The notes: generated by a model not told the origin, from the letters alone. A stretch of DNA of 64,000 bases from Roseibium aggregatum (GCF_014692675.1 NZ_JABFCZ010000007.1:62001-126000); one strand, 5' to 3'. Shown: positions 28,250-39,122, counted from the first letter of the stretch. Made by a program: numbers and translations.

Positions 28250-29578
28250 ATGCGTGTTTTTCTTGAAAAGCGACTGCGTTTCCTGGCCGCCGGTTCCCTG
28301 GCCCTGTTTTCGGCATTGCTCATCGTTCTGCCGGCACAGGCCGTCGAAATTCAAAGGGTGGTCAGCCCTGGGGGCATCGAGGCATGGCTGGTCGAAGACC
28401 ACACAATCCCGCTGATTGCCGTCAATTTCTCCTTCAAGGGCGGAGCGGCCCAGGACCCCGCAGGCCAGGAAGGCCTGACCCGGCTCCTGTCGGCAACACT
28501 CGATGAAGGCGCAGGAGATCTCCCGTCACAGGCCTTTCAGGCCCGCCTGGAAAACCTTGCCGTCAGTATCAGTTTCGACGCCGCAAAGGACCATCTCTAC
28601 GGCAACCTGCGTACGCTGACGCCGACGCGGGACGAAGCTTTCGACCTGTTGCACATCGCCCTCACGAAGCCCCGCTTCGATGCGGAAGCGGTCGACCGGA
28701 TGAAAGCGCAATTGATTTCAAGTGCGAAGCGGCAAGCGGAGGATCCCGATGCAATCGCTTCCCTCACCTATATCGAGACCGCGCTCGGCGACCACCCCTA
28801 CGCCCGTCCGACCGGCGGCACCCCTGAAAGCCTTGAAAAACTGACACCGGCGGACCTGGTCCAGCAACACAAACGCCTTGTTGCCCGCTCCGGCCTGACA
28901 ATCGGCGTGGTCGGGGCCATCGATGCGAAAACGCTCGCGCCGCTGCTCGACCGCGTGTTCGCCGACCTGCCGGAAAACGGCGACCTGTCGCCTATCCCGG
29001 AGGTGACGCCGAAGACCGGACTGCACGTTTCCAAGACCCTGCAGGTTCCGCAGACGACCCTGATGTTCGGGCTGCCGGGATTGAAGCGGGACGATCCGGA
29101 CTACCAGGCGGCCTATGTGATGAACCACATTCTGGGCGGCGGCAGTTTCACGTCGTGGCTCTATCAGGAAGTCCGCGAAAAGCGCGGACTGGCCTATGGC
29201 GTCAACACCTCCCTTGCGCCTTACGATCACATGGGGCTGCTCCTCGGATCGACGGCGACCCGCGCCGACCGGGCGGATGAATCCCTGAAAATCGTTCTGC
29301 AGCAGGTCGACCGGATGGCCACCAAGGGACCGACGCAGGCGGAACTCGACAGCGCAAAACGCTATCTGACCGGCTCCTATGCGCTGCGCTTCGATTCCTC
29401 GGGCAAGATCGCCAGCCAGCTCGTCGCCCTGCAGAATGCCGGATTGGGGATCGACTACTTCGACCGCCGCAACAGCGAGATCGAAGCCGTCACCCTTGAC
29501 GATGTGAACCGGGTGGCGCAACGCCTGCTGGCGGGCAAGGAACCCACCGTCGTGTCGGTCGGACCGGCGACCGACTAA
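28250..29578 (+). CDS. M16-family peptidase homologue, non-catalytic subunit
   Basis: This 442-residue exported protein has the M16 fold but no zinc site. Where its neighbour has HFLEH, this protein has RLLSA (78-82), so neither His nor the catalytic Glu remains. A signal peptide ends near QAVE. The C-terminal half keeps the RY-type substrate-binding segment (SWLYQEVREKRGLAYGVN region), as expected of the partner subunit in M16B pairs. It starts three bases after the catalytic subunit stop, so it should be co-translated. Loss of the motif is normal for this subunit type, not a sign of decay. Confidence 0.92.
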   Translation: MRVFLEKRLRFLAAGSLALFSALLIVLPAQAVEIQRVVSPGGIEAWLVEDHTIPLIAVNFSFKGGAAQDPAGQEGLTRLLSATLDEGAGDLPSQAFQARLENLAVSISFDAAKDHLYGNLRTLTPTRDEAFDLLHIALTKPRFDAEAVDRMKAQLISSAKRQAEDPDAIASLTYIETALGDHPYARPTGGTPESLEKLTPADLVQQHKRLVARSGLTIGVVGAIDAKTLAPLLDRVFADLPENGDLSPIPEVTPKTGLHVSKTLQVPQTTLMFGLPGLKRDDPDYQAAYVMNHILGGGSFTSWLYQEVREKRGLAYGVNTSLAPYDHMGLLLGSTATRADRADESLKIVLQQVDRMATKGPTQAELDSAKRYLTGSYALRFDSSGKIASQLVALQNAGLGIDYFDRRNSEIEAVTLDDVNRVAQRLLAGKEPTVVSVGPATD

Positions 29579-29729
29579 AGCCTTTCACGGTCAGATTGAA
29601 TATCCGGTTTCAGGAGGAAATGACGCTTCCGGCGTGTCCCCCTGGAACCGGATCAACCGGCCTCGTGGCTCCACTCCAATTGTCAGTTGAAGACCGAACC
29701 CGGGGCTCAGAGCATCGGGCGATAACCGC

Positions 29730-31280
29730 TCAACCGGCGGCCCGCTTGCGCGGTGCCGGAGCCGGGGTGCCCTGCAGGACTTCCGCCCGCACGGGACGCG
29801 GCGGCGAGAACAGGTTGCCCTGGGCCAGCTTGACCTCGTAGTCGAGGAGTTCGAGCACCTGGCTTTCGGTCTCCACGTGGTCCGTGATCAGCTCCATGCC
29901 GTAGCGATGCAGCAGATCGCCGAAATCGGACGGATGGATGTGTCCGTGGTCCGCGGACCGGCGACCGATCAGGTAATCGGCATGGAGCTTGGCAAACTTG
30001 AAGCCACGCTGTGCAAGCGACTTGAAGTCCATCTTCATGTCGGTGATGCGGTCGATGGAGAAGTGGAAGCCGATTTCGGCAAGCGCGCTCAGGCTCTCCA
30101 TTTCCACCACGCCCATTCTGGCAACATCGTCCTGTGAAAATTCGAAAATAAGGACGTCGGCGATGTTCTTGTTGGCGCTCGCGAAATCCAGGAAGCCCGG
30201 AAAGAAGGTCTCATCCACCAGCGATGAGGACGAGATATTACAGAAGAGCGCGGCATTGCGGTTTCGGGACGTGAGGCGGCGGATCACCTGGATCGACCGG
30301 AACAGCAGCAGATTGTCGATACGCGCGATCAACCCGGCCCGGACGGCTTCGGGCAGGAAGGTGGCTGCGGCGATCAGGTCTCCCTGGGCGTCGCGCAGTC
30401 TGGTGAAAGCCTCGTAGTATTTCACCTGGCGCTGCGGCAGCGTCACGATCGGCTGCAAATGCAGTTCGACACGGTTTGCGTTCAGGGCCGCGGTAATCAG
30501 CTCACGCATTGCCGGATCGGGCCGCGGCTCCGCCCTTCCGGCGTCTGCCACGCCGAGCTCGGCCGCGCCGTTGAAAATTCCGGAAGGTTCAGGCGCTTCG
30601 TAGGAGTCCTGCTCGTGGGAAAGATACGCAGGGCGCGACGCCGGTTCCTCCCGGCTAAAACCCGAGGCTGTGTCAGGACCGGAAGTGCCGTAGGGCCGGC
30701 CGTATTCATCGCCCGTGCCGTAATCGGTAGCCCTCATCCCCAGTTCGCTGCGTGACATCGCAGACTGATAATGCTCGCCTGCCCCCGACGCCGGCCGGGA
30801 CATGCCGGGCGAGCCATAAGATGGTGCAGACGTCTGGTAGTTGGGCAGCCCCGGCGCGGCAGGAGGTGGCGCCAGGCGCTGCTGGTCCTCGAACCGCGTT
30901 TCGAGGTCGGTCATGGCTTCGGCCATCTGCTTGACCAGGGAGCCCAGAACCTCCACTTCGGCAAACAGCGGATCGATTTCCTCACGCGTCCGCCGGGGGA
31001 TGTTGCGCTCGACACCGGTCAGGCGCCCTTCCAGATTGCCGACGTCCTCGTCGAGTTCCACCATCCGGTCTTCCAGACGGTCTACCGTGTCGCTGACCGC
31101 GCTTCGGTCCGTCGCCCGGGCAACGAGCAGATGGAACATGATCATCGTGCACATCAAGGCGAGCGAAAGCGACACCGCTTCTCCGAACGGCCTGCCGAAC
31201 TGGAACACCAGAACGGCTGCCGCCGAAAGCGCAATCACGCTCATGCATATCGCTATGAATATGGTCGCCGTGCGGCCCAT
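29730..31280 (-). CDS. TipF-like membrane protein with degenerate EAL domain
   Basis: This 516-residue protein has two N-terminal membrane helices (about 5-27 and 35-55), a coiled coil (about 60-130), a disordered Pro/Ser/Gly-rich linker (about 135-255), and an EAL fold (about 257-495). The EAL signature is EAF (290), the DDFGTG block is replaced by SIDRIT, but a DHVETE helix and QGNLFSPPRP remain. Catalysis is therefore unlikely. Layout and decay match TipF of Caulobacter, a c-di-GMP receptor needed to place the flagellum. I infer the same role. It converges on the M16 pair and is preceded by a long intergenic region. Confidence 0.75.
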   Translation of the reverse strand: MGRTATIFIAICMSVIALSAAAVLVFQFGRPFGEAVSLSLALMCTMIMFHLLVARATDRSAVSDTVDRLEDRMVELDEDVGNLEGRLTGVERNIPRRTREEIDPLFAEVEVLGSLVKQMAEAMTDLETRFEDQQRLAPPPAAPGLPNYQTSAPSYGSPGMSRPASGAGEHYQSAMSRSELGMRATDYGTGDEYGRPYGTSGPDTASGFSREEPASRPAYLSHEQDSYEAPEPSGIFNGAAELGVADAGRAEPRPDPAMRELITAALNANRVELHLQPIVTLPQRQVKYYEAFTRLRDAQGDLIAAATFLPEAVRAGLIARIDNLLLFRSIQVIRRLTSRNRNAALFCNISSSSLVDETFFPGFLDFASANKNIADVLIFEFSQDDVARMGVVEMESLSALAEIGFHFSIDRITDMKMDFKSLAQRGFKFAKLHADYLIGRRSADHGHIHPSDFGDLLHRYGMELITDHVETESQVLELLDYEVKLAQGNLFSPPRPVRAEVLQGTPAPAPRKRAAG

Positions 31281-31603
31281 GTTCGCAAAACGCTCTCAAC
31301 TCGAATCACAAATTCAGCGTTAATCATGCCTTAAGAATTGGCCGCTTCCGAATCTCTTCCAGAGCCCGCCGGGCGGATTTTCGCGGTTGTCCCCGGTTAT
31401 GCGATGCCGTTTCCCTCACATTCTGCAAATTTATCCGCCATCCGGCAGAGGGAGCGGAACGGAGGGACTCATTAGCGGTCTTGTTTTTTTGCTTCCCAAT
31501 CTTCAATGTCTTGGCTAACCTTCCGTTACGACATCTTCGACCCTGATTTAGTAAGTCATCAATAGAATGCACGACTGGTCAGAGAATGCAGGGGGAGGCC
31601 ATG
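31281..31603. other. Intergenic region between divergent genes (about 320 bp)
   Basis: The region separates the TipF-like gene (minus strand) from the membrane-tethered wHTH gene (plus strand). It is richer in A and T in its middle and probably carries both promoters. No gene or strong hairpin is visible. Confidence 0.5.
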
Positions 31604-32356
31604 ATGACAGCCGGGCGACATTCCCGGCTTCCGCGGGAGAGCGAAAGCGAAACCGGCGGGCGTCTGCCAGGCGGGGAACAATCCGGTCTTGCCGGTCCGG
31701 TCCAGGTCTCCCGTGATGACGTCCGGCTGGCCTTGCACAAAGTGCTCAACAGCCCCGAATTCAGCTCCGTCGTCCAGCTCCGCTCATTCCTGAATTACGT
31801 GGTGTCCAAGGCGATTGAGGATCGGCTTGACGAAATCAAGGGCTACACGATTGCTGTCGAAGCCCTCGGGCGGGACGTTTCCTTCAATCCGGTAACCGAT
31901 CCGATCGTCAGGGTGGAAGCCGCCCGGCTGAGGCGCCGGCTCACCAAATATTATACGGGCAGCGGGAAAAAAGACCCGATCGTGATTGAAATCCCCAAGG
32001 GAAGCTACGTGCCGGTCTTCGAGGTGAGGCGGAACGGCATCGGATCAACAAGCCCCTCTCCCGACACGCTCCCGGAACAAACAGGGCGCCCATGCGAAGA
32101 TGCAAACCCGGCGCGGCTTTCCCGGATCGCAGGGCAGATCCATTCCGACACGGACAGCGCGATTGCCAAGGTTCCGTCCGAAACACCGGCCTCCGAAACC
32201 GCAGCTCTTGCCGAGTGTGCCGAAAATCGGCCGGCAACGGCGGCGAACGTCACCATAGCTGCGGGAACCGATCTGCATAAAATCCGGCTTCCCGTTGCAA
32301 TCGGCATCATGGTTCTGGCGTTTGTTGCCGGCTATGCGTTCGGAGCGTTTCTCTAG
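31604..32356 (+). CDS. Membrane-anchored protein with winged-helix-like domain (adenylate cyclase/TPR N-domain type)
   Basis: Residues 34-140 match a widespread domain of about 100 residues found at the N-terminus of class III cyclases and TPR proteins in Rhizobiales and Acidobacteria. Its pattern is seen here: V(R)LALHKVLNSPEF, RSFLNYVV, an IAVEALGR segment, then DPIVRVEAARLRRRL, KYY, and IPKGSYVPVFE. The domain is thought to be winged-helix-like. Here a variable polar linker follows, then one membrane helix (about 228-248), and no cyclase or TPR part. The ATG at 31604 has GGGGGAGG five bases upstream. It may be a membrane-tethered regulator. The stop TAG is the first base triplet of a repeat remnant. 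Confidence 0.75.
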   Translation: MTAGRHSRLPRESESETGGRLPGGEQSGLAGPVQVSRDDVRLALHKVLNSPEFSSVVQLRSFLNYVVSKAIEDRLDEIKGYTIAVEALGRDVSFNPVTDPIVRVEAARLRRRLTKYYTGSGKKDPIVIEIPKGSYVPVFEVRRNGIGSTSPSPDTLPEQTGRPCEDANPARLSRIAGQIHSDTDSAIAKVPSETPASETAALAECAENRPATAANVTIAAGTDLHKIRLPVAIGIMVLAFVAGYAFGAFL

Positions 32357-32395
32357 GGTCAGGACCGGATAACCTTACCTTTTCTGCCTGCATTG
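32354..32395 (+). repeat. Remnant of the TA-flanked palindromic element
   Basis: TAGGGTCAGGACCG at the gene stop matches the terminal inverted repeat of the element at 40687-40954. Similarity fades after about 40 bases, so this is a decayed end or a solo terminus. Confidence 0.55.
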
Positions 32396-32543
32396 ACTGC
32401 GCCGATCCGTACCGGCCGGGCAATATCCGGCATCGTTCTCCATCCATGACAACGCTTTGTTTACCCTGTTCGTAGAAACATCATTCAGGTGATCAGTTCG
32501 ATCCATGTCGAACCCTGCTTGAAATGATGGGGGATGCCCAGCG

Positions 32544-34025
32544 ATGGGGAGTAATGAGGGTCTCACCGGACCCGTTATGGTACGCGTTCTTGATGCTTCG
32601 ACATCTGAAGCCACTCGCACTGCGGCCGTTTGCGCGAAATTGGCCGCGTCCTGCGCGCAACCAGCGCTTTATACCGATCCGGGCTCCTGTCTCGGAGACC
32701 TTGCCGACAAGACGACCGACATCCTGATCCTGGACCTGGAGACGATCGGCGGCGAAGAGGTTCTGGAATCCTTTGCGGTGCGGTGCCCGAGAACCGTCCT
32801 GATCGCCGTCTCCGCCAAGGGCTCCGTGTCCCGTGCCGTCAATGCCATGCGTGCCGGCGCCCACGACTTCCTGACCAAACCGTTCTCGCTGGACGCCCTG
32901 GCTTCAAAAATCAATTTCCAGCTGGATCAGCGGGATCCGCGCCCCGTGGGCGAGACCGCCACATCCGATGACGACCACACCGCCGCAACGCAGTCGGACA
33001 TGAACACGCCGATTATTGCCCCTGCCGCACGCCCGCGCGGCCTTGAAAAGCTGATCGGCAATTCGGCGCCGATGCTTGTCGTCTTCGATCAGGTGAAACG
33101 CATGGCGCCTTCCCAGGCCCCTGTGTTCATTACCGGAGAGTCGGGAACCGGCAAGGAGCTGTGCGCCAGCGCGATCCACACCCTTTCGGAGCGAAACAAC
33201 AAGCCGTTTGTCACCATCAATTGCGCAGCCATTCCGCGGGACCTGATCGAAAGCGAAATTTTCGGCTATATGCGCGGTGCCTTTACCGGTGCGACCGAAA
33301 GCCGCCCCGGCGCGGCCGAACAGGCGGACGGCGGCACCCTGTTTCTGGACGAGATCGGCGAGATGGACCTGCTGCTGCAGAGCAAGCTGCTCCGCTTCCT
33401 GCAGACCGGTACGTTCCAGCGCCTCGGCGACACGGCAACCCGGCAGGTTGATGCGCGCATCATCTGCGCGACCAACCGCGATCCCCTGAGCGAGATTGCC
33501 GCCGGCCGGTTCCGTGAGGATCTCTATTACAGGCTTCATGTCCTGCCGATCCAGCTGCCGCCCCTGCGCGACCGCCGCGACGACATCCTGCCGCTTGCGG
33601 GAACCTTCCTGGAGCGGTTCGCCAATGAAGAACGGCGCGGATTCATGGGCTTCGACGCGGATGCAGAGGCAAAGCTGCTCACCTATCCGTGGCCGGGCAA
33701 CGTCCGCCAGCTTGAGAACACGATCCGCCAGATCGTCGTCATGAACGATGGAGCGGCGGTTACCCTGGACATGCTTCCCATGCTGATCCGCGATCCGTCC
33801 GGACGGGGGCATTCGATCGTCGACCTGTCACGGGAACGGGCGCGCGCCGCCGCCCCAAGCCGGGCTTTCGGCGCCATCGAGCCGCTTTGGGCGCAGGAAC
33901 GGCGGATCATCGAGGATGCGCTGGACGCCTTCGACGGCAATATCGCGATGGCGGCGGCGGCTCTGGAAATCAGCCCGTCGACAATCTACCGCAAGCGTCA
34001 ATCCTGGTCCGGACGAAGCCTTTAG
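32544..34025 (+). CDS. Sigma-54-dependent response regulator, NtrC/LuxO type
   Basis: This 493-residue activator has a receiver domain (about 12-130), an AAA+ domain and a Fis-type helix-turn-helix. The receiver keeps phosphorylatable Asp64 (LILDLE) and Lys in TKPF, but only one acidic residue of the usual pair (VLDAS). The AAA+ part has Walker A GESGTGKE (198-205), the sigma-54 contact loop GAFTGA (245-250), Walker B TLFLDEIG, and an R-finger region. The final helices ([19 protein letters not shown]) form the HTH. It should activate RpoN promoters on phosphorylation. No histidine kinase is adjacent, so its partner and targets are unknown. Confidence 0.92.
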   Translation: MGSNEGLTGPVMVRVLDASTSEATRTAAVCAKLAASCAQPALYTDPGSCLGDLADKTTDILILDLETIGGEEVLESFAVRCPRTVLIAVSAKGSVSRAVNAMRAGAHDFLTKPFSLDALASKINFQLDQRDPRPVGETATSDDDHTAATQSDMNTPIIAPAARPRGLEKLIGNSAPMLVVFDQVKRMAPSQAPVFITGESGTGKELCASAIHTLSERNNKPFVTINCAAIPRDLIESEIFGYMRGAFTGATESRPGAAEQADGGTLFLDEIGEMDLLLQSKLLRFLQTGTFQRLGDTATRQVDARIICATNRDPLSEIAAGRFREDLYYRLHVLPIQLPPLRDRRDDILPLAGTFLERFANEERRGFMGFDADAEAKLLTYPWPGNVRQLENTIRQIVVMNDGAAVTLDMLPMLIRDPSGRGHSIVDLSRERARAAAPSRAFGAIEPLWAQERRIIEDALDAFDGNIAMAAAALEISPSTIYRKRQSWSGRSL

Positions 34026-34142
34026 CCGGTTTCGCGTTTACCGCAGTGCACGCAATTCCTTGTGTCTTGACCAAAGGCAGTCTATATCGGCTGAAAAGAA
34101 GTTGAAAAAACAATGCTGTTGGGCTGGCTCAGGGGTAAGTAA

Positions 34143-34712
34143 ATGCAAAAAGGTTTCTTTGCACGGCAAGCGGTAAGGGGCGCGCTTTTCCTGGCCGCGA
34201 CGACGCTTTCCTGTGCATCCTTCGCTCAAACGGGTTCACCGGACTTTCCGAAGCCGGAAGGCGCGCTTGCCGATAGTCTGGCAGCGCTCTCCAGCGCCTG
34301 GAATACTTCCGGCCTTGCCTTTACGGCGGCGACTTTCGCCAAGGCGCCCGCGAGCGGATACGGACAGTATACGCCGCGCGGCACGTCGGCCTTTGCGGCC
34401 GATGAGCCGCTTACGGTTTATGCGGAGCCGGTCGGCTACGGTTTTTCCTCGTTGGATGCCGGTTACAGCTATTCGCTGCAGGCAAGTTTCCGCCTTTTGA
34501 ACACGACAGGACAGGTGCTTGCCGCGCAGGACGGGTTTGCCGACTTCTCGGGAACGACCCGGTCCGCCAAAAGAGAACTGCCGGCGTCCCTGTCGTTCCA
34601 GTTCAGCGGCCTGCCGGCCGGCGATTACATGCTGGAAACGACATTCACCGACAAGATCGGCGAAAAATCTGGAACGATCACCCTTCCCTTCTCCATTACC
34701 GCCAGCCAGTAA
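34143..34712 (+). CDS. Secreted hypothetical protein, 189 residues
   Basis: I do not recognise a family. A signal peptide (MQKGFFARQAVRGALFLAA, cleavage near SFAQ) is clear. The mature protein of about 160 residues looks rich in beta strands, with alternating hydrophobic residues in YSLQASFRLL, LSFQFSGLPAG and YMLETTF, and ends with a strand (TLPFSITAS). This suggests an immunoglobulin-like periplasmic or surface domain. It has no Cys after cleavage. A purine-rich GGGGTAAGTAA precedes the ATG. The neighbours (sigma-54 regulator, groESL) give no functional hint. Confidence 0.65.
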   Translation: MQKGFFARQAVRGALFLAATTLSCASFAQTGSPDFPKPEGALADSLAALSSAWNTSGLAFTAATFAKAPASGYGQYTPRGTSAFAADEPLTVYAEPVGYGFSSLDAGYSYSLQASFRLLNTTGQVLAAQDGFADFSGTTRSAKRELPASLSFQFSGLPAGDYMLETTFTDKIGEKSGTITLPFSITASQ

Positions 34713-34833
34713 GCCGTGACGGGAAACGAATGGGATGGTTCATGGCCGCGCGGGTGTCGGCCGTGGGCCGGTTGATACCGGTTAACCCGTCGTTTTCATC
34801 GATTTCGCAGGCGAAATTTCTCCCGGCCTCCCA

Positions 34834-34862
34834 TTGACAAGCCCCGGCGGCGGACCTAAATC
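34834..34862 (+). promoter_or_regulatory. Predicted groESL promoter
   Basis: A perfect -35 TTGACA (34834-34839) is followed after 17 bases by TAAATC (34857-34862). The transcription start would fall a few bases before or within the CIRCE operator. The assignment is by pattern and position. Confidence 0.65.
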
Positions 34863-34870
34863 GTCGGCTG

Positions 34871-34897
34871 TTAGCACTCGCCTGTCGGGAGTGCTAA
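34871..34897. promoter_or_regulatory. CIRCE operator for HrcA
   Basis: TTAGCACTC, nine bases, GAGTGCTAA: a perfect match to the CIRCE consensus that the HrcA repressor binds. It lies about 105 bp before groES and at the expected transcription start, so groESL should be derepressed by heat shock. The hrcA gene is not in the window. Confidence 0.97.
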
Positions 34898-35000
34898 CAG
34901 GCGTCCTGCCTCCGGGCCGGCGTCTCAATAAGACCCTTAAGTTCATGCCAGCACGCTGCCTTTTAGTGTGGGGGCGTGCCCCATGAGAGGAAAAAGCCAA

Positions 35001-35288
35001 ATGACATTTCGTCCGCTGCACGACCGTGTCGTTGTCCGCCGCGTCGATTCCGAAGAAAAGACCGCCGGCGGCATCATCATTCCGGATACCGCCAAGGAAA
35101 AGCCGCAGGAAGGCGAAGTCGTTGCCGTTGGCAATGGCGCACGCGACGATTCCGGCAAGGTGGTCGCACTCGATGTGAAGGCCGGCGACCGTGTTCTGTT
35201 CGGCAAGTGGTCCGGCACCGAAGTCAAGATCGACGGTGAAGACCTCTTGATCATGAAGGAATCCGACATCATGGGCGTGATCTCCTAA
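35001..35288 (+). CDS. groES: Co-chaperonin GroES
   Basis: GroES forms the heptameric lid of the GroEL folding chamber. The protein has 95 residues from the ATG at 35001 (ribosome site GAGAGG). It starts with [22 protein letters not shown] and carries the mobile loop (around residues 16-32) and the usual ending of [10 protein letters not shown]. An in-frame ATG at 34968 would add 11 residues not found in GroES. It is 52 bp before groEL in one CIRCE-controlled operon. Confidence 0.98.
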   Translation: MTFRPLHDRVVVRRVDSEEKTAGGIIIPDTAKEKPQEGEVVAVGNGARDDSGKVVALDVKAGDRVLFGKWSGTEVKIDGEDLLIMKESDIMGVIS

Positions 35289-35331
35289 CCGGAGCCCCCT
35301 GATTTCATCCGTTATTCCAAGTAAAAAGTGA

Positions 35332-37035
<1,704 letters not shown>

Positions 37036-37066
37036 ATTCGGGCCCCTCCGCCCATCATGCTGCCTT

Positions 37067-37083
37067 GCGCAGCTGTGCTGCGC
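37067..37083. repeat. Short hairpin GCGCAGC-TGT-GCTGCGC
   Basis: A perfect seven-base stem with a three-base loop between the two copies of the groEL-end repeat. Its role is unknown. Confidence 0.6.
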
Positions 37084-37088
37084 GGGGT

Positions 37089-37150
37089 GCTTCCAAGAAG
37101 CCTCGCTCAAAAGCTTACGGAAAGGGCGGTCCTCGGGCCGCCCTTTTTGC
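37089..37150 (+). repeat. 62-bp direct repeat, copy 2 (second terminator)
   Basis: It is identical to 36974-37035 except for two substitutions. The groEL stop TAA has become CAA here. It carries a second complete hairpin terminator at 37121-37148. Confidence 0.92.
37121..37148 (+). terminator. Second, duplicated intrinsic terminator
   Basis: Same stem and loop as the terminator at 37006-37033. It could act as a back-up stop for strong groESL transcription. Confidence 0.85.
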
Positions 37151-37258
37151 GTCTGCACGTCTCTGTCGGAGGGAAGGTATTGTTAACCATCAGCCCTCAA
37201 GCTCAAGTCAGGCCCTGCGCCGCAACGACAGACAACAAGGCCCGCCGGCATTTTGACC

Positions 37259-39055
37259 ATGCAAAGACGTTGGACCGGGTGGACACCGGTGCGGACACTC
37301 TTCGGAATCGATCTGCGAACCCTGGCCCTGTTCCGGGTGTTGCTGGGCCTTTATGTGCTGATGGATCTCGTTCTGCGCGCCCGCGACCTGACGGACCATT
37401 ACACCGATACCGGCATCATGCCGCGCGCGGTTCAGATTTCCCAGCTGAGAGCCAGTTCCTGGTCGCTGCATCTTGGCAACGGCTCCGCCTTCTTCGAGGG
37501 CTTGCTTTTCGCAGTCGCCGCGCTTGCGGCGATCGGACTCATCCTCGGCTGGCGCACACGGCTGATGACCGCGGTTTCCTGGGCCTTGCTTCTGTCGGTT
37601 CAAAACAGAAACACCTTCATCCTGTCGGGCGAAGACAATCTTGCGCTTCTCCTGATGTTCTGGGGCATGTTCCTGCCGCTCGGCGCCCGCTACTCGCTGG
37701 ACCGCGCCTTAAGCCGGACACGGGACTATCCCGACAACGCCTATTTTTCCATGGCGACGGCCGCCCTGCTCATCCAGGGCATGTCGATGTATTTCTTCAG
37801 CGCCCTCCTGAAGACCCATCCGGTCTGGGTGCCCGACGGCAACGCGGTCTATTACGCCCTTCAGCTCGACTACCTGGTGACGCCCTTTTCGCTGTGGTTC
37901 CGCCAGTTCCAGGACGCAATGACCGGCCTGACCTACTACGTGTACACCCTGGAGCTGATCGGGCCGTTCCTGATCTTCTCGCCGATCTTCCACCGCACAT
38001 TCCGCACCCTGATCATGGTCGCCTTCATGACCATGCATTTCGCCTTCTTCTTCTTCCTGGAGATCGGGCTCTTCCCTTACATCTCCATCGTCATGAATCT
38101 CACGTTCATGCCGTCCTGGATGTGGGACGCGATCGCCGGGCGGCTCATCGCCAAGCCCCCGGCGCGGATCACCCTGTGGTACGATCAGGGCTGCACTTTC
38201 TGCGAAAAGACCTGTCACATATTGCGGGTATTTCTGTTTCTGCCCAAGGCCGCCATACGGCCGGCGCAGGAGGATCCGGAGATCGGCGCCGAACTCGCAG
38301 CGCGCAATTCGTGGGTCGTGACCATCGGCGACGACCGGTTCTTCAAGGCAGGCGGGCTGATCGCGCTCCTGTCCGCATCCCGTGTGTTCCGGCCCCTGGC
38401 TGCGGTCCTGAACCTCTATCCATTCAGGAGGTCCGGCGACTGGTGCTACGACCTCGTCGGCCGACACCGGGGCGGATTGTCCCGGATCACCGCGCAGCTT
38501 CTGCCCTGGCGGGAGAGAACCGTGCGGATCGGACTGCCCACACAAGTCCTGGCAGCGTTTTTCCTCGGCTTCATCACCGTCCAGAACATCTCGACGCTTC
38601 CGGCCAGTCCCTATTCCCTGCCCGATGCCTTCATCAGCCTGCGCCAGGCCCTCGGCCTCTATCAGAACTGGACCATGTTCGCGCCCTATCCGGAGATGAA
38701 CAGCCCTTGGCCGGTCATTCCGGGCAAGCTGACCGACGGCACGCAGGTGGACGTCTATAACAGCAGGCTCGGCCCCGCGGTCTTCCGGAAGCCCGCCGTC
38801 GTCTCGAGGGTCTATGCCAACTATCGATGGCGGAAATTCCTGTCCAATCTGGAGGACCGCTCCTATGAAACCGGTCCGCAGATCCTCGCGCTGAACTACG
38901 CACGGTTCCTGTGCCGGGACTGGTCCAGACACCATCCGGACCTGCCCGCGCTGTCCACCTTCAAGATCTATTTTCAGGTCGAGGACACTCCGCCTCCGGG
39001 AGGGAGCAAGGTTCCGAAACCGAGGCTCGTGTGGAGCCACGACTGTTTCGGCTAG
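37259..39055 (+). CDS. HTTM-domain membrane protein fused to a DUF393 thiol domain
   Basis: The protein (598 residues from ATG 37259) has an N-terminal HTTM domain of the vitamin-K-dependent gamma-carboxylase-like family (about 15-290), with several membrane helices and the TDTGIMPR and NRNTFILSGEDNL segments. A DUF393 (DCC) domain follows from about 303, with the YDQGCTFC motif (Tyr308, Cys312, Cys315), a thioredoxin-like redox motif. Another membrane helix (about 425-445) and a soluble tail follow. HTTM and DUF393 often occur side by side; here they form one chain. Function is unknown; a membrane redox or carboxylase-like reaction is a guess. An in-frame TTG lies two codons upstream. Confidence 0.82.
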   Translation: MQRRWTGWTPVRTLFGIDLRTLALFRVLLGLYVLMDLVLRARDLTDHYTDTGIMPRAVQISQLRASSWSLHLGNGSAFFEGLLFAVAALAAIGLILGWRTRLMTAVSWALLLSVQNRNTFILSGEDNLALLLMFWGMFLPLGARYSLDRALSRTRDYPDNAYFSMATAALLIQGMSMYFFSALLKTHPVWVPDGNAVYYALQLDYLVTPFSLWFRQFQDAMTGLTYYVYTLELIGPFLIFSPIFHRTFRTLIMVAFMTMHFAFFFFLEIGLFPYISIVMNLTFMPSWMWDAIAGRLIAKPPARITLWYDQGCTFCEKTCHILRVFLFLPKAAIRPAQEDPEIGAELAARNSWVVTIGDDRFFKAGGLIALLSASRVFRPLAAVLNLYPFRRSGDWCYDLVGRHRGGLSRITAQLLPWRERTVRIGLPTQVLAAFFLGFITVQNISTLPASPYSLPDAFISLRQALGLYQNWTMFAPYPEMNSPWPVIPGKLTDGTQVDVYNSRLGPAVFRKPAVVSRVYANYRWRKFLSNLEDRSYETGPQILALNYARFLCRDWSRHHPDLPALSTFKIYFQVEDTPPPGGSKVPKPRLVWSHDCFG

Positions 39056-39122
39056 ACTTTTCACCGCGGTCGTCTAGGACTGCATCACGTTCCTGAACAG
39101 ACACTCGATCGAATCGACCGCC

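Noticed and set aside
28250..29578. Second M16 gene as a decaying pseudogene
   Set aside because: The missing zinc motif is normal for the partner subunit of M16B pairs, and the frame is intact.
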